A DNA stretch of 64,000 bases, taken from assembly GCF_030142075.1 (NCBI RefSeq), contig NZ_CP126241.1, forward strand, positions 620,001 to 684,000. The letters run 5' to 3'. Positions 7,667 to 16,744 of this stretch are shown here, one piece after another (within the stretch, counting starts at the first letter, position 1; each line of letters begins with the position of its first letter). Source of the stretch: Arthrobacter sp. zg-Y20. Its GTDB lineage: Bacteria > Actinomycetota > Actinomycetes > Actinomycetales > Micrococcaceae. Below the pieces are notes generated by a model, which saw nothing but the letters and a program-made list of their open reading frames with translations, was not told where the DNA came from and searched no databases. A program made the translations under genes and the position numbers.

Positions 7667-8740
7667 TTGCGAGATTTTAGTGCACGCCTGGCCACTGCCG
7701 AGGAGATCGACAACTGGGATAAGCACGTGCTGGCGAACCCCGGCGGCGGCAACGTCCTGCAGTCCGCATCCTTCGCGGAGGTGAAGTCCCACCACGGCTG
7801 GAACCCCGTGTACCTGGCCTTTACGGGACCGGACTACACCACCTACGCCCTCGCCATCGAGAAGAAGGTTCCCCTTCTGGGCAGCCTCTGGTACCTGATC
7901 AAGGGCCCCGACGTCGCCGCGCCCGAAGACGTGCCGCTGGTGGTGAACGCCTTGACCCGCTTCATCAAGCAGACCGGGCGCAAGGTCTTCGCCATCAAAG
8001 TCGAGCCCGACATTGAGGACAGCGAAGAGGTGCAGGCACTGTTCACCGGTGCCGGCTTCATTAAAACGTTCAACCTGCAGCCCAACGACTCCACCGCCCT
8101 GCTGGACACCACACCGGATTCCGAGCAGCTGCTGAAGAACCTCTCCTCCCGCGGCCGCAACGCCGTGCGGCGGGCCATCCGTGAAGGCGCCGATGTGCGC
8201 CGGGTGGAACCCACGGAGGAAAACATGCGGACCATGTACCAGTTGATGGCCCACATCGAGGACCGGTCCTCGGCCAAGATGCGTTCCTACGAGTACTACC
8301 ACCGGTTCTGGTCCAACTTTGTGGCCGCCGGGCAGGGCCGCTTCTACTTCGCCTTTGAAGACGGGGAACCCACCGTAGGCGCCTTTGTCATCGCCTACGG
8401 GAACAAGGGCACTTACAAGGACGGCGGCTCCAAACCCAAGCGGTCCCAATACGGAGATTCGCACCTGGTCCAGTGGACCGCCATCAACGAGCTCAAGGAC
8501 GAATGCGGCATCACGTCCTACGACTTCTGCGGCACCCCGCCGAGCAACCAGCTCAAGGACAAGAGCCACCCGCATCACGGGCTGGGTCTGTTCAAGACCA
8601 GTTTCTCGAAAACGGTCACCGACTTCGTTGGCTGCTATGACTACGTGGTGGATCCCGTCCGGTACCGGATCTGGAACACCATAGGCGAAAAGGTGGCGCG
8701 GCAGATTTACTGGCGCCGCCACCAGCAGCCGTTCTACTAA
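7667..8740 (+). CDS. FemAB-family peptidoglycan-bridge aminoacyltransferase
   Basis: A 357-residue protein of the FemABX (MurJ-associated interpeptide bridge) superfamily, with a double GNAT fold. These enzymes add amino acids from aminoacyl-tRNA to the lipid II stem peptide. Family segments visible are NVLQSASFAEVKSHHGW at the N-terminus, LLKNLSSRGRNAVRRAIREG in the middle, and YDFCGTPPSN with HHGLGLFKTSFS near the C-terminus. The start is TTG at 7667, preceded by TGAGG with a short 4-nt gap; it gives the normal N-terminus and no better start is visible. The added amino acid cannot be deduced. Flanking genes (MFS, ThrE-like) are membrane proteins without obvious pathway links. Confidence 0.88.
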   Translation: MRDFSARLATAEEIDNWDKHVLANPGGGNVLQSASFAEVKSHHGWNPVYLAFTGPDYTTYALAIEKKVPLLGSLWYLIKGPDVAAPEDVPLVVNALTRFIKQTGRKVFAIKVEPDIEDSEEVQALFTGAGFIKTFNLQPNDSTALLDTTPDSEQLLKNLSSRGRNAVRRAIREGADVRRVEPTEENMRTMYQLMAHIEDRSSAKMRSYEYYHRFWSNFVAAGQGRFYFAFEDGEPTVGAFVIAYGNKGTYKDGGSKPKRSQYGDSHLVQWTAINELKDECGITSYDFCGTPPSNQLKDKSHPHHGLGLFKTSFSKTVTDFVGCYDYVVDPVRYRIWNTIGEKVARQIYWRRHQQPFY

Positions 8741-8789
8741 GCCGTACCACCAGATAAACCGGGCAGGACCCGGAACCAGAGGCGAAAGG

Positions 8790-10688
8790 GTGAGCCCCTT
8801 GGAGAACACGTCCGGTCCGGACCGCCCCAAGTCCGGACCGAATCCGGAGTCGGCACCGAATCCGGACCCGTCCGCAGGGCTGATCCCGGTGATCAGCATC
8901 CCCGCCGGGCGCCAGCGACCGGCGGGGAAGGCCTCCACAGGGAAGGCCTCCGCGGGAAAGGCGCAGGACGGGAAGGCCCAGACCGGGAAAGCAAGGCCCG
9001 TCGGGTCCCAGCGGGGCGGCGTTAAGGCGCCCACTCCGCCGTCGAAGGCCCCGGGCTCGGCCCGTCCGGCAGCAGACGTTCCCACCGCGGCACTGCGCAG
9101 CACCCGGCCCAAGCCGCCGCCGCCCACCACGTCCGTGGTACGCCCGGTGGGGTCCAAGGCCCTTCGGCCGCCGCAGCCCGAACGTAGCCGCAAGCCGGCT
9201 GTGCCGCGGGAAAAACGGCCCGCACGGACACGCAAAAACGTTCCGGCAGGTACGTCGCCGCTGAGCTCCACCGCCGTCCGCACAGACCGGTCCTCCGCAG
9301 CAGCCAAGCGGATGCTGCGTCGTCTCGTCCAAGGCGAAAACCCGCCCACTCAGGCCATGTCCATTGTGGAGCGGCTGGCCGGCAGCCCCTACGCCAATCC
9401 GTTGGTGCGTACCGGAGGCCCGGACGCCAATGCGCGCAAAACCCTGGACCTGGCCCTCAGCATGGCCGAAACCATGTTCCGCTACGGGGCTGGCGCGCTG
9501 GAAGTGGAAACCGCCATCATCGCGGTCACCGCTGCCTTCGGGCTGGAAAGCATTGAAGTGGACATCACCAACCAGTCGGTGCTGCTCAACTATTCGCCCA
9601 AGGACCAGACACCCATCACCGTGATGCGCGTGGTTCGCTCCTGGACCAACAACTATGCCGGGCTGGGGCTGGTCCACCAGCTGGTCACCGAAATCATCGA
9701 CGGCGGCCTGACCCGCGCGGAAGCCGCCAACCGGCTCAGCGAGATCACGCACCAGCCCAAGCCGTTCCCGCGCTGGGCCGTCACGTTCTCCGCGGGGATC
9801 TTCTCCGCAGCCATTGTCGGATTCATCGGTGGGGGACCGCTGGCCTCCTTGGTGGGTTTCGCCGGCACGGTGATGGTCAGCCTCCTCCAGCGTGTGCTGG
9901 GCCGCTGGCGTGTGCCGGACTTCTTTACGACGGCAGCCAGCGGATTCGTGGTTACGGCCATGGCGATGCTGTTCTGGTCCATGCAGGTTCCCATTTCGCC
10001 CGGCATCGTGGTGGCGGGCGGCATCCTGCTGATGCTGCCCACCGGCCGGCTGGTCTCGGCCGTACAGGATGCTATTAACGGGTTCCCGGTTACCGCCTCG
10101 GGCCGGTTCCTGTCCGCGTTCCTGACCTTCGGCGCCCTGGTGGCCGGCATCGCCGTCGCCCTCGTGGCGGGAGCGCTTTTCGGGATGGGCCGGCTGAACG
10201 TCACGGACGTGGCCTCATCCCAATACTCCTTCCCGGTGACGGTGCTGCTGCTGGCCATCGCCCTGGCCACCATCTGCATTGTGGAACAGTCGCCGCGCAG
10301 GCTGGTCCTGCCCACGGTGCTGATTGGCGTGGCCGGTTTCCTGGTCTACCAGGTGGCCGACGCCGGCGGGGTGGGTCCGCGCCTGACGCCGGCCGTGTCC
10401 GCCATCTTCATTGGTATGGTGGCGCGGATTGTGGCCCTGCGGATGGAGGCGCCGCAGCTGATCGTAGCGGTGCCGGCGGTCCTGTTCCTGTTCCCGGGGC
10501 TGGCGATCTTCCGCTCCATGTACGGGCTGAGCATCGATGCCGAGGACATGTATGTAGGTGCGGTGGGACTGTTCGACGCCCTTACCGTCATCCTGGCCAT
10601 CTCCGGCGGCGTGGTCCTGGGTGACAACCTGGGACGGCCTTTCACCCGGAACCTCAACGGCAACGACCGCCGCAACCGGCGGCGCTGA
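8790..10688 (+). CDS. thrE: Threonine/serine exporter (ThrE-like) with long disordered N-terminus
   Basis: A 632-residue membrane protein of the ThrE family. The first 190 residues are Pro/Ala/Lys-rich and predicted disordered, including a run of five GKA-type units (GKASTGKASAGKAQDGKAQ). From about residue 190 comes the DUF1212 domain (TLDLALSMAETMFRYGAGA, EVETAIIAVTAAFG), whose N-terminal part is soluble, followed by about 10 transmembrane segments including the DUF3815 half. C. glutamicum ThrE exports Thr and Ser by proton motive force and is about 490 residues, so the extra length here is the tail. GTG at 8790 follows GAGG by 7 nt. A strong terminator begins 9 nt after the stop. Confidence 0.88.
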   Translation: MSPLENTSGPDRPKSGPNPESAPNPDPSAGLIPVISIPAGRQRPAGKASTGKASAGKAQDGKAQTGKARPVGSQRGGVKAPTPPSKAPGSARPAADVPTAALRSTRPKPPPPTTSVVRPVGSKALRPPQPERSRKPAVPREKRPARTRKNVPAGTSPLSSTAVRTDRSSAAAKRMLRRLVQGENPPTQAMSIVERLAGSPYANPLVRTGGPDANARKTLDLALSMAETMFRYGAGALEVETAIIAVTAAFGLESIEVDITNQSVLLNYSPKDQTPITVMRVVRSWTNNYAGLGLVHQLVTEIIDGGLTRAEAANRLSEITHQPKPFPRWAVTFSAGIFSAAIVGFIGGGPLASLVGFAGTVMVSLLQRVLGRWRVPDFFTTAASGFVVTAMAMLFWSMQVPISPGIVVAGGILLMLPTGRLVSAVQDAINGFPVTASGRFLSAFLTFGALVAGIAVALVAGALFGMGRLNVTDVASSQYSFPVTVLLLAIALATICIVEQSPRRLVLPTVLIGVAGFLVYQVADAGGVGPRLTPAVSAIFIGMVARIVALRMEAPQLIVAVPAVLFLFPGLAIFRSMYGLSIDAEDMYVGAVGLFDALTVILAISGGVVLGDNLGRPFTRNLNGNDRRNRRR

Positions 10689-10696
10689 CCGCAAAG

Positions 10697-10725
10697 AGCC
10701 CGGCCCGCAGGGGCCGGGCTTTTTT
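10697..10725 (+). terminator. Rho-independent terminator after the ThrE-like gene
   Basis: A perfect 10-bp G+C-rich stem (10697-10706 with 10711-10720), a GCAG loop and six Ts (from 10720). It closes the plus-strand run of genes from 4429. Confidence 0.92.
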
Positions 10726-10793
10726 GTGCTCGGGTGCGGGCGGCACATCGGACACCAGGATCGGCCGACTGCGGGGGCAGGGGGGTGGAGGAT

Positions 10794-10857
10794 CCACCAG
10801 CCGGAAGAAGGCCCACCGGCTGGTGGACTTGGCACCACCGGGGTGGACTTGGCACCA
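10794..10857. repeat. Inverted and direct repeats in a 308-nt spacer
   Basis: The spacer 10689-10996 holds the terminator above and, at 10794-10804 and 10816-10826, a perfect 11-bp inverted repeat (CCACCAGCCGG with its complement) around an 11-nt loop. The right arm runs into two copies of a 16-bp direct repeat, GGTGGACTTGGCACCA, at 10822-10837 and 10842-10857, period 20. Each copy has its own small inverted repeat (TGGTG and CACCA). No T-tract follows. I see no gene in the spacer. Function unknown. Confidence 0.8.
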
Positions 10858-10996
10858 GCGGGGCGGAAGTGGGCGACCGGTTCGGGCTGGGAACGGGAAT
10901 TCCCACGCTTCGGTACCAGAGGGGCCAATGTGACCCCACGGGCAACAGCAGTCCCAAAGCGTGGGAAGTTTGGGGCAGTGACCAGCAGGCGCAGGA

Positions 10997-11851
10997 CTAA
11001 AGGATCTTTCCCACCGGGGTGCGCTTCTCAGCCTGGAAAATATCCTCGGTGCGCCCGGCGGCCCAATAGCCTGAGAGGGAGACCTGGCTACGCTCCAGCC
11101 CGCGGTGGCTGAACAGGATGTCCCGCAGGGCTTTCATCGCCTCACGTTCGCCGTGTGCAAAGACCTGCACGGTTCCGTCCTGCCACTGGGCTGCAGCGAG
11201 GGCTTCCGCGAGCAGCCCGCTTCGGCCGGCCGGAGTGCTGCCGCGGTACAGCCACGTCACTTCCACGCCCGCCGGCTTGCTGATCTGCTGCCGGTCACCC
11301 GGACCGGCCACTTCCACGAAGGCCTGGCCAACGGCGTCGGCCGGCAGCGCCCGGAGCACGGTGGCGATAGCGGGCAGCGCGGACTCATCGCCTGCCAGGA
11401 GGTACCAGTCTGCGTCCGGGCTGGGGTTGAAGGCTCCGCCCGGACCGGAGAAGGTCAGGTGCTGGCCGGCCTGCGCCCGTGCAGCCCACGGTCCGGCCAG
11501 GCCTTCATCGCCGTGGACCACAAAATCGATGCTGATTTCGCGGGCGAGCCGGTCTACGCTCCGGATGGTGTAGGTGCGCGAAACCGGCCACTGGTCGCGC
11601 TCGCTCCGGGCACGGATGCTCTCCAGGTCCTCCGTGCCGTCGATCGGCGCTCCGTCCGGCCCGAACCAGATTTTGCAGTAGGCATCGGCGCAGGTGCTGG
11701 GCGTGAACCGGTCGAAACCGGAACCGCCGGCAACAATCCGGACCATGTGCTCGCTGATCTGCTCCCGGCGGAGGACTTCCAGCGTCACCAGCGGCCGCGG
11801 TTTCCGCGGTGCGGAATCGCCGGGCTGCTGGCGCGGGGGAGTTTCTGGCAT
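10997..11851 (-). CDS. Siderophore-interacting protein (ViuB/SIP family ferric reductase)
   Basis: A 284-residue cytoplasmic flavoprotein. The N-terminal FAD-binding domain includes SRTYTIRSVD (the RxYT/S flavin motif) and DFVVHGDEGLAGPWA; the C-terminal SIP domain has YLLAGDESALPAIATVLRAL and ends in SGYWAAGRTED, all typical. These proteins reduce ferric siderophores with NAD(P)H after uptake to release iron. ATG at 11851 follows AGGAGA by 8 nt. No siderophore transporter lies beside it, and I found no convincing DtxR/IdeR box upstream, although a DtxR/IdeR-type regulator is encoded at 27397. It lies 28 nt downstream of ung on the same strand. Confidence 0.92.
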   Translation of the reverse strand: MPETPPRQQPGDSAPRKPRPLVTLEVLRREQISEHMVRIVAGGSGFDRFTPSTCADAYCKIWFGPDGAPIDGTEDLESIRARSERDQWPVSRTYTIRSVDRLAREISIDFVVHGDEGLAGPWAARAQAGQHLTFSGPGGAFNPSPDADWYLLAGDESALPAIATVLRALPADAVGQAFVEVAGPGDRQQISKPAGVEVTWLYRGSTPAGRSGLLAEALAAAQWQDGTVQVFAHGEREAMKALRDILFSHRGLERSQVSLSGYWAAGRTEDIFQAEKRTPVGKIL

Positions 11852-11879
11852 GGACTTATCTCCTAGGGAATCGCTCAAA

Positions 11880-12695
11880 CTACCGTACCGCGCCCAGCCG
11901 CCAGTCCACCGGTTCGGCGCCCTGCTCCGCCAACAGCTCATTAACGCGGCTGAACGGCCGGGAACCGAAGAACCCGCGGGAAGCGGAGAGCGGGCTGGGA
12001 TGGGCCGATTCCACCGTGGGCGAGCCCCCGAGGAACGGGACAACGCTTCGAGCGTCCCGGCCCCACAACACGGCAACCAGCGGGGGACGGGTTCCGTCCG
12101 GGCGGCGCCTGGCGGCCAATGCCCGGACCGCCAGCTCCGTGATTTCCTCCCAGCCGCGGCGGCGGTGTGACCCTGCTGCGCCGGCACGGACGGTGAGTAC
12201 CCGGTTCAACAGGAGCACCCCCTGCTCCGCCCACGGCGTGAGGTCTCCCGACGGGCCGGGCGTCACGCCGAGGTCGGCATGGAGCTCGGTAAAGATATTG
12301 TTCAGGCTGCGCGGCAGCGGGCGCACCCGGGAGTCCACCGAGAAGGACAGTCCGACGGCGTGTCCAGGCGTGGGGTACGGGTCCTGTCCGACAATCAGCA
12401 CCTTTGCTTCGGACAGCGGGCGCTGGAAGGCCCGCAGGATGTTCCCCGGGGCTGGCAGGATGCTGTGGCCGGCACGCCGTTCGGCGTCCAAATCCGCGGC
12501 GATCTCATGGAAGCCGGTAACAGCGGGAGCCAATGCCTCGGCCCAGTCCGCCGCCATCACCGCTGACAGGGGGGTGGGGGCGGCGAAAGGGAACGGGATG
12601 TCATCCGCCGGTTCCGGAACAGCGCTGTAGGCAAAGAGCGGTGGTTCATTTGTTGTCACTGCTCCAGTTTTCGGTATTTTTCTCCGGAAGGACAA
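11880..12695 (-). CDS. ung: Uracil-DNA glycosylase, family 1
   Basis: A 271-residue family 1 uracil-DNA glycosylase, removing uracil from DNA in base-excision repair. The water-activating loop is [20 protein letters not shown], the uracil-binding Asn is in [11 protein letters not shown], and the DNA-intercalation loop is [18 protein letters not shown]. The family's DPYH His is Pro here, a variant I recall from other actinobacterial Ung proteins. The start is TTG at 12695: GGGAGG stands 6 nt before it, whereas the internal GTG at 12659 has an SD only 2 nt away. Confidence 0.93.
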   Translation of the reverse strand: MSFRRKIPKTGAVTTNEPPLFAYSAVPEPADDIPFPFAAPTPLSAVMAADWAEALAPAVTGFHEIAADLDAERRAGHSILPAPGNILRAFQRPLSEAKVLIVGQDPYPTPGHAVGLSFSVDSRVRPLPRSLNNIFTELHADLGVTPGPSGDLTPWAEQGVLLLNRVLTVRAGAAGSHRRRGWEEITELAVRALAARRRPDGTRPPLVAVLWGRDARSVVPFLGGSPTVESAHPSPLSASRGFFGSRPFSRVNELLAEQGAEPVDWRLGAVR

Positions 12696-12746
12696 CCGGC
12701 GCCTCCCGGCGAAGCTCCCCAGGCCGCCTAAATGACAACTGTGTTA

Positions 12747-12776
12747 TTGCCAATTAGCATGGCAGGTAGGTATAAA
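12747..12776 (+). promoter_or_regulatory. Sigma-70-type promoter for the DUF3263 gene
   Basis: TTGCCA (12747-12752), an 18-nt spacer and TATAAA (12771-12776). Transcription would start near 12783, giving a 17-nt leader that holds the GGGAG ribosome-binding site before GTG 12800. Confidence 0.65.
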
Positions 12777-12799
12777 CGGGATCTTTTTTGGGAGCGTAT

Positions 12800-13108
12800 G
12801 TGGCGGAATCGACAGAAGCCGAACGGTTTTCGCTGGACGGCACCGTGGATCCGGACAGCCCGCTGGGGGCCCAGGAACAGCAGATGCTCGCCTTGGAGCG
12901 GGCCTGGTGGAAGTACGCCGGAGCCAAGGAACAGGCAATCCGTGATTTGTTCGGTATGTCGGCAACACGGTATTACCAGGTCCTCAACGCACTGATCGAC
13001 ACCGAAGAAGCCCTCGCCCACGATCCGATGCTGGTCAAGCGATTGCGTAGACTACGAACGAGCCGCCAGCAGGCCCGTACCGCCCGCCGACTGGGCACGG
13101 GCGTCTAG
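12800..13108 (+). CDS. DUF3263 family protein
   Basis: A 102-residue soluble protein of DUF3263, an actinobacterial family of unknown biochemical function. The conserved core LGAQEQQMLALERAWWKYAGAKEQAIRDLF followed by MSATRYYQVLNALIDTEEAL reads like a small helix-turn-helix. A basic C-terminal tail follows. GTG at 12800 is preferred to the upstream TTG at 12788 because GGGAG lies 5 nt before it. It precedes the LytR_C gene by 68 nt. Confidence 0.85.
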   Translation: MAESTEAERFSLDGTVDPDSPLGAQEQQMLALERAWWKYAGAKEQAIRDLFGMSATRYYQVLNALIDTEEALAHDPMLVKRLRRLRTSRQQARTARRLGTGV

Positions 13109-13176
13109 TCCGGCGTTAGCCACCAACGCCGGCGTGTTGAACACGGCACCTTCAGAGCAAGGATGAAATTTCCACC

Positions 13177-13794
13177 ATGAGCCAATATCCCCGGGACGAG
13201 TTCGACAAGGTCCCCGAGACCTCGGCGCGGCAGGGCGTGCACCGTGAACGCCTTATCCCCACCCGCTCGAGCGGACTGGGGTTGTTGATCACCGTGGGTG
13301 TGCTTGCCCTCATGATCGGCCTCGCCGCCTACTTCGTGCTGCCGCGCCTGGGCATTGGCGCGGGCAACCCCGGGCCGTCCGCTGAAGCGCAGTCCACCGC
13401 TACGCCGGCACCGAGCGCATCGAGTGAGCCCGCAGAGGCTGAGCCCGAAGATAGTGCTGAGCCCACGCCGGCGGCAAGCGACACTGCTGAACCCGTGCCC
13501 GAGCCTGCGCCTGAGCCTGCGGTAGACCGTACGCAGCCGGTTGTGGTGCTGAACGCCAGCGGCGTGAGCGGGCTTGGCGCCAATGTCTCCGGGCGTGTGT
13601 CCGGTGCCGGATGGGCCGTGGGCACGGTTGGGAACTGGACCGGAGCACCCCAGCAGGTTACAGCCGTCTACTACGGCAACCCGGCCCAAGCCGTGAACGC
13701 CCAGCAGCTGGGCGCCGACCTGGGTATTCCCACAGTGGTGGAATCGCCCGGATTCACGAACGTCACCGTGGTCCTGGCCCCCGGCTTCCGGTAG
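13177..13794 (+). CDS. LytR C-terminal domain membrane protein
   Basis: A 205-residue single-pass protein. A cytoplasmic N-terminus (about 30 residues) is followed by one membrane helix (GLGLLITVGVLALMIGLAAYFVL), a Pro/Ala/Glu-rich linker (about residues 65-115) and an extracellular LytR_C domain (VVVLNASGVSGLGANVSGRV to TNVTVVLAPGF). LytR_C domains occur in wall-teichoic/glycopolymer attachment proteins, but here the catalytic LCP domain is absent, so a wall-associated binding or accessory role is inferred. ATG 13177 follows AAGGA with a long gap of about 12 nt. Confidence 0.85.
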   Translation: MSQYPRDEFDKVPETSARQGVHRERLIPTRSSGLGLLITVGVLALMIGLAAYFVLPRLGIGAGNPGPSAEAQSTATPAPSASSEPAEAEPEDSAEPTPAASDTAEPVPEPAPEPAVDRTQPVVVLNASGVSGLGANVSGRVSGAGWAVGTVGNWTGAPQQVTAVYYGNPAQAVNAQQLGADLGIPTVVESPGFTNVTVVLAPGFR

Positions 13795-13849
13795 GAAGAG
13801 CGCCAACCCCCAAGGGTGTAAAAAGACCATAACGTTATCAACAACCCAC

Positions 13850-13877
13850 TTGTGATGTACGTCACTGTGGTTAGAGT
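13850..13877 (+). promoter_or_regulatory. Possible cold-shock gene promoter
   Basis: TTGTGA (13850-13855), a 16-nt spacer and TAGAGT (13872-13877). If used, the cold-shock mRNA has a leader of about 120 nt, as expected for thermo-responsive csp leaders. The match is modest. Confidence 0.3.
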
Positions 13878-14005
13878 GTTGCCAGCCGGTCTGCGGCGCT
13901 GGCCTCGGTCTCCACTGGAATCGAAAGCCTGCGCAGTGGCCGGCGGCTCCGGAGCCCAAGTGCGACGCCGGAGGGCTGCATTGGAATCTAGGTTGGAGAA
14001 ACATC

Positions 14006-14209
14006 ATGGCGCAGGGGATCGTCAAGTGGTTTAACGGGGAGAAGGGGTACGGCTTCATCACCCTCGACGAGGCAGAAACGGACGTGTTCGTCCACTGGTC
14101 GGCGATACAGGCCTCCGGTTACCGGACCCTGGAAGAGGGCCAGCGGGTGGAGTTCGAAATCGGCCAGGGGCAGAAAGGTCCGCAGGCCGAGGAAGTCCGG
14201 GCAGTCTAG
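14006..14209 (+). CDS. cspA: Cold-shock protein (CspA family)
   Basis: A 67-residue single cold-shock domain, the normal CspA length. RNP1-like KGYGFITL and RNP2-like VFVHWSAI are intact, starting [17 protein letters not shown]. It binds single-stranded RNA and DNA and acts as an RNA chaperone. TTGGAGA precedes ATG by about 8 nt. It has a 211-nt upstream spacer and its own strong terminator, so it is probably monocistronic. Confidence 0.96.
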   Translation: MAQGIVKWFNGEKGYGFITLDEAETDVFVHWSAIQASGYRTLEEGQRVEFEIGQGQKGPQAEEVRAV

Positions 14210-14251
14210 GCCCGTTATGCACTACAGCCGCCCGGCTTGGGGACGGGATCC

Positions 14252-14298
14252 GCAGCGGCGGAACCAGCGCTAGCGGCGCTGGTTCCGCCGCTGCTTTT
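14252..14298 (+). terminator. Strong terminator after the cold-shock gene
   Basis: A perfect 19-bp stem (14252-14270 with 14276-14294), a 5-nt loop and TTTT. It separates the cold-shock gene from the groEL promoter 60 nt further on. Confidence 0.92.
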
Positions 14299-14359
14299 AG
14301 TTGTGGTCTCCGGTGCAGGCGCCATGGTCTGTGAAGCGGGCAGCAGGTACGCGTGATCG

Positions 14360-14386
14360 CTTGCACTCAGTGTGTGGGAGTGCTAA
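14360..14386 (+). promoter_or_regulatory. CIRCE element 1 overlapping the groEL promoter
   Basis: CTTGCACTC, 9 nt, GAGTGCTAA: the right arm is a perfect CIRCE arm and the left matches 7 of 9 (consensus TTAGCACTC-N9-GAGTGCTAA). It coincides with a promoter: TTGCAC (14361-14366), 17 nt, TAATTA (14384-14389). HrcA bound here would block RNA polymerase. No hrcA gene is in the window. Confidence 0.88.
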
Positions 14387-14394
14387 TTATTGAC

Positions 14395-16216
<1,822 letters not shown>

Positions 16217-16254
16217 GCCCCCGGCTGACTCGGCTCAGCCTCTGCGCCACGCGT

Positions 16255-16299
16255 AAAGCAGGCACGGCACCCCGTTGGGGTGTCGTGCCTGCTTTGTTT
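16255..16299 (+). terminator. Terminator after groEL
   Basis: A 19-bp stem with one G-T wobble (16255-16273 with 16277-16295), a 3-nt loop and a T-rich tail (TTTGTTTA). It lies 10 nt from the end of the convergent WXG100 gene. Confidence 0.9.
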
Positions 16300-16308
16300 A
16301 ACCCGGGT

Positions 16309-16599
16309 CTAGTGGCGGAACAGTGAGGTGTTCGCTGCCTCCGTTTCGGCATACTGCGCCGACGCGAAGGCCAACGCCTGGTTAATGCTGTCCAGGGACT
16401 CCTCCACACGGGCCTGCGTAGCCCGCCAATCAGTAACCAGCGACTGGAAGTTGGCCGAGGCAGCGCCCCGCCAGATCTCGCCCAATGACGCCAGCCCGGC
16501 CTGCATGCCGTTGACGTCCGCCCTCAGGCGCTCGATGGTTCCCTGTACTTCTGCACTCTTGGCGGCCAGCGCCTCGCTGTCCACGGCGAATAAGGGCAT
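16309..16599 (-). CDS. WXG100-family (ESAT-6-like) protein
   Basis: A 96-residue helical-hairpin protein with the WXG motif in LGEIWRGAASANFQ at mid-length, flanked by two amphipathic helices, the expected length and layout for WXG100 substrates of type VII secretion. Secretion would occur as a dimer without signal peptide. The YxxxD/E secretion signal may be the C-terminal YAETE. ATG 16599 follows AGGAGG by 6 nt. No EccC, EccB or partner Esx gene is in the window, so it is an orphan substrate here. It is convergent with groEL. Confidence 0.9.
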   Translation of the reverse strand: MPLFAVDSEALAAKSAEVQGTIERLRADVNGMQAGLASLGEIWRGAASANFQSLVTDWRATQARVEESLDSINQALAFASAQYAETEAANTSLFRH

Positions 16600-16744
16600 G
16601 TCTTCCTCCTGGTAAGGGTGCGGTTCGGATACCGGCAAGGCTAAGCAGCCCCGGGCACCGGAGCATGCCGGGAGGAACCCCTGTGGACGGCAGGAACAGG
16701 TGTTACACGGCCGGAAGGGGTGTGGAGGAGCGCAGGGGCGCCCG

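Noticed and set aside
10822-10857. Start of a CRISPR array
   Set aside because: Only two 16-bp units with a 4-bp gap and no spacer; no cas genes in the window.
11852-11879. DtxR/IdeR box upstream of the siderophore-interacting protein
   Set aside because: No 19-bp dyad resembling TTAGGTTAGSCTAACCTAA is visible in or near the gap.
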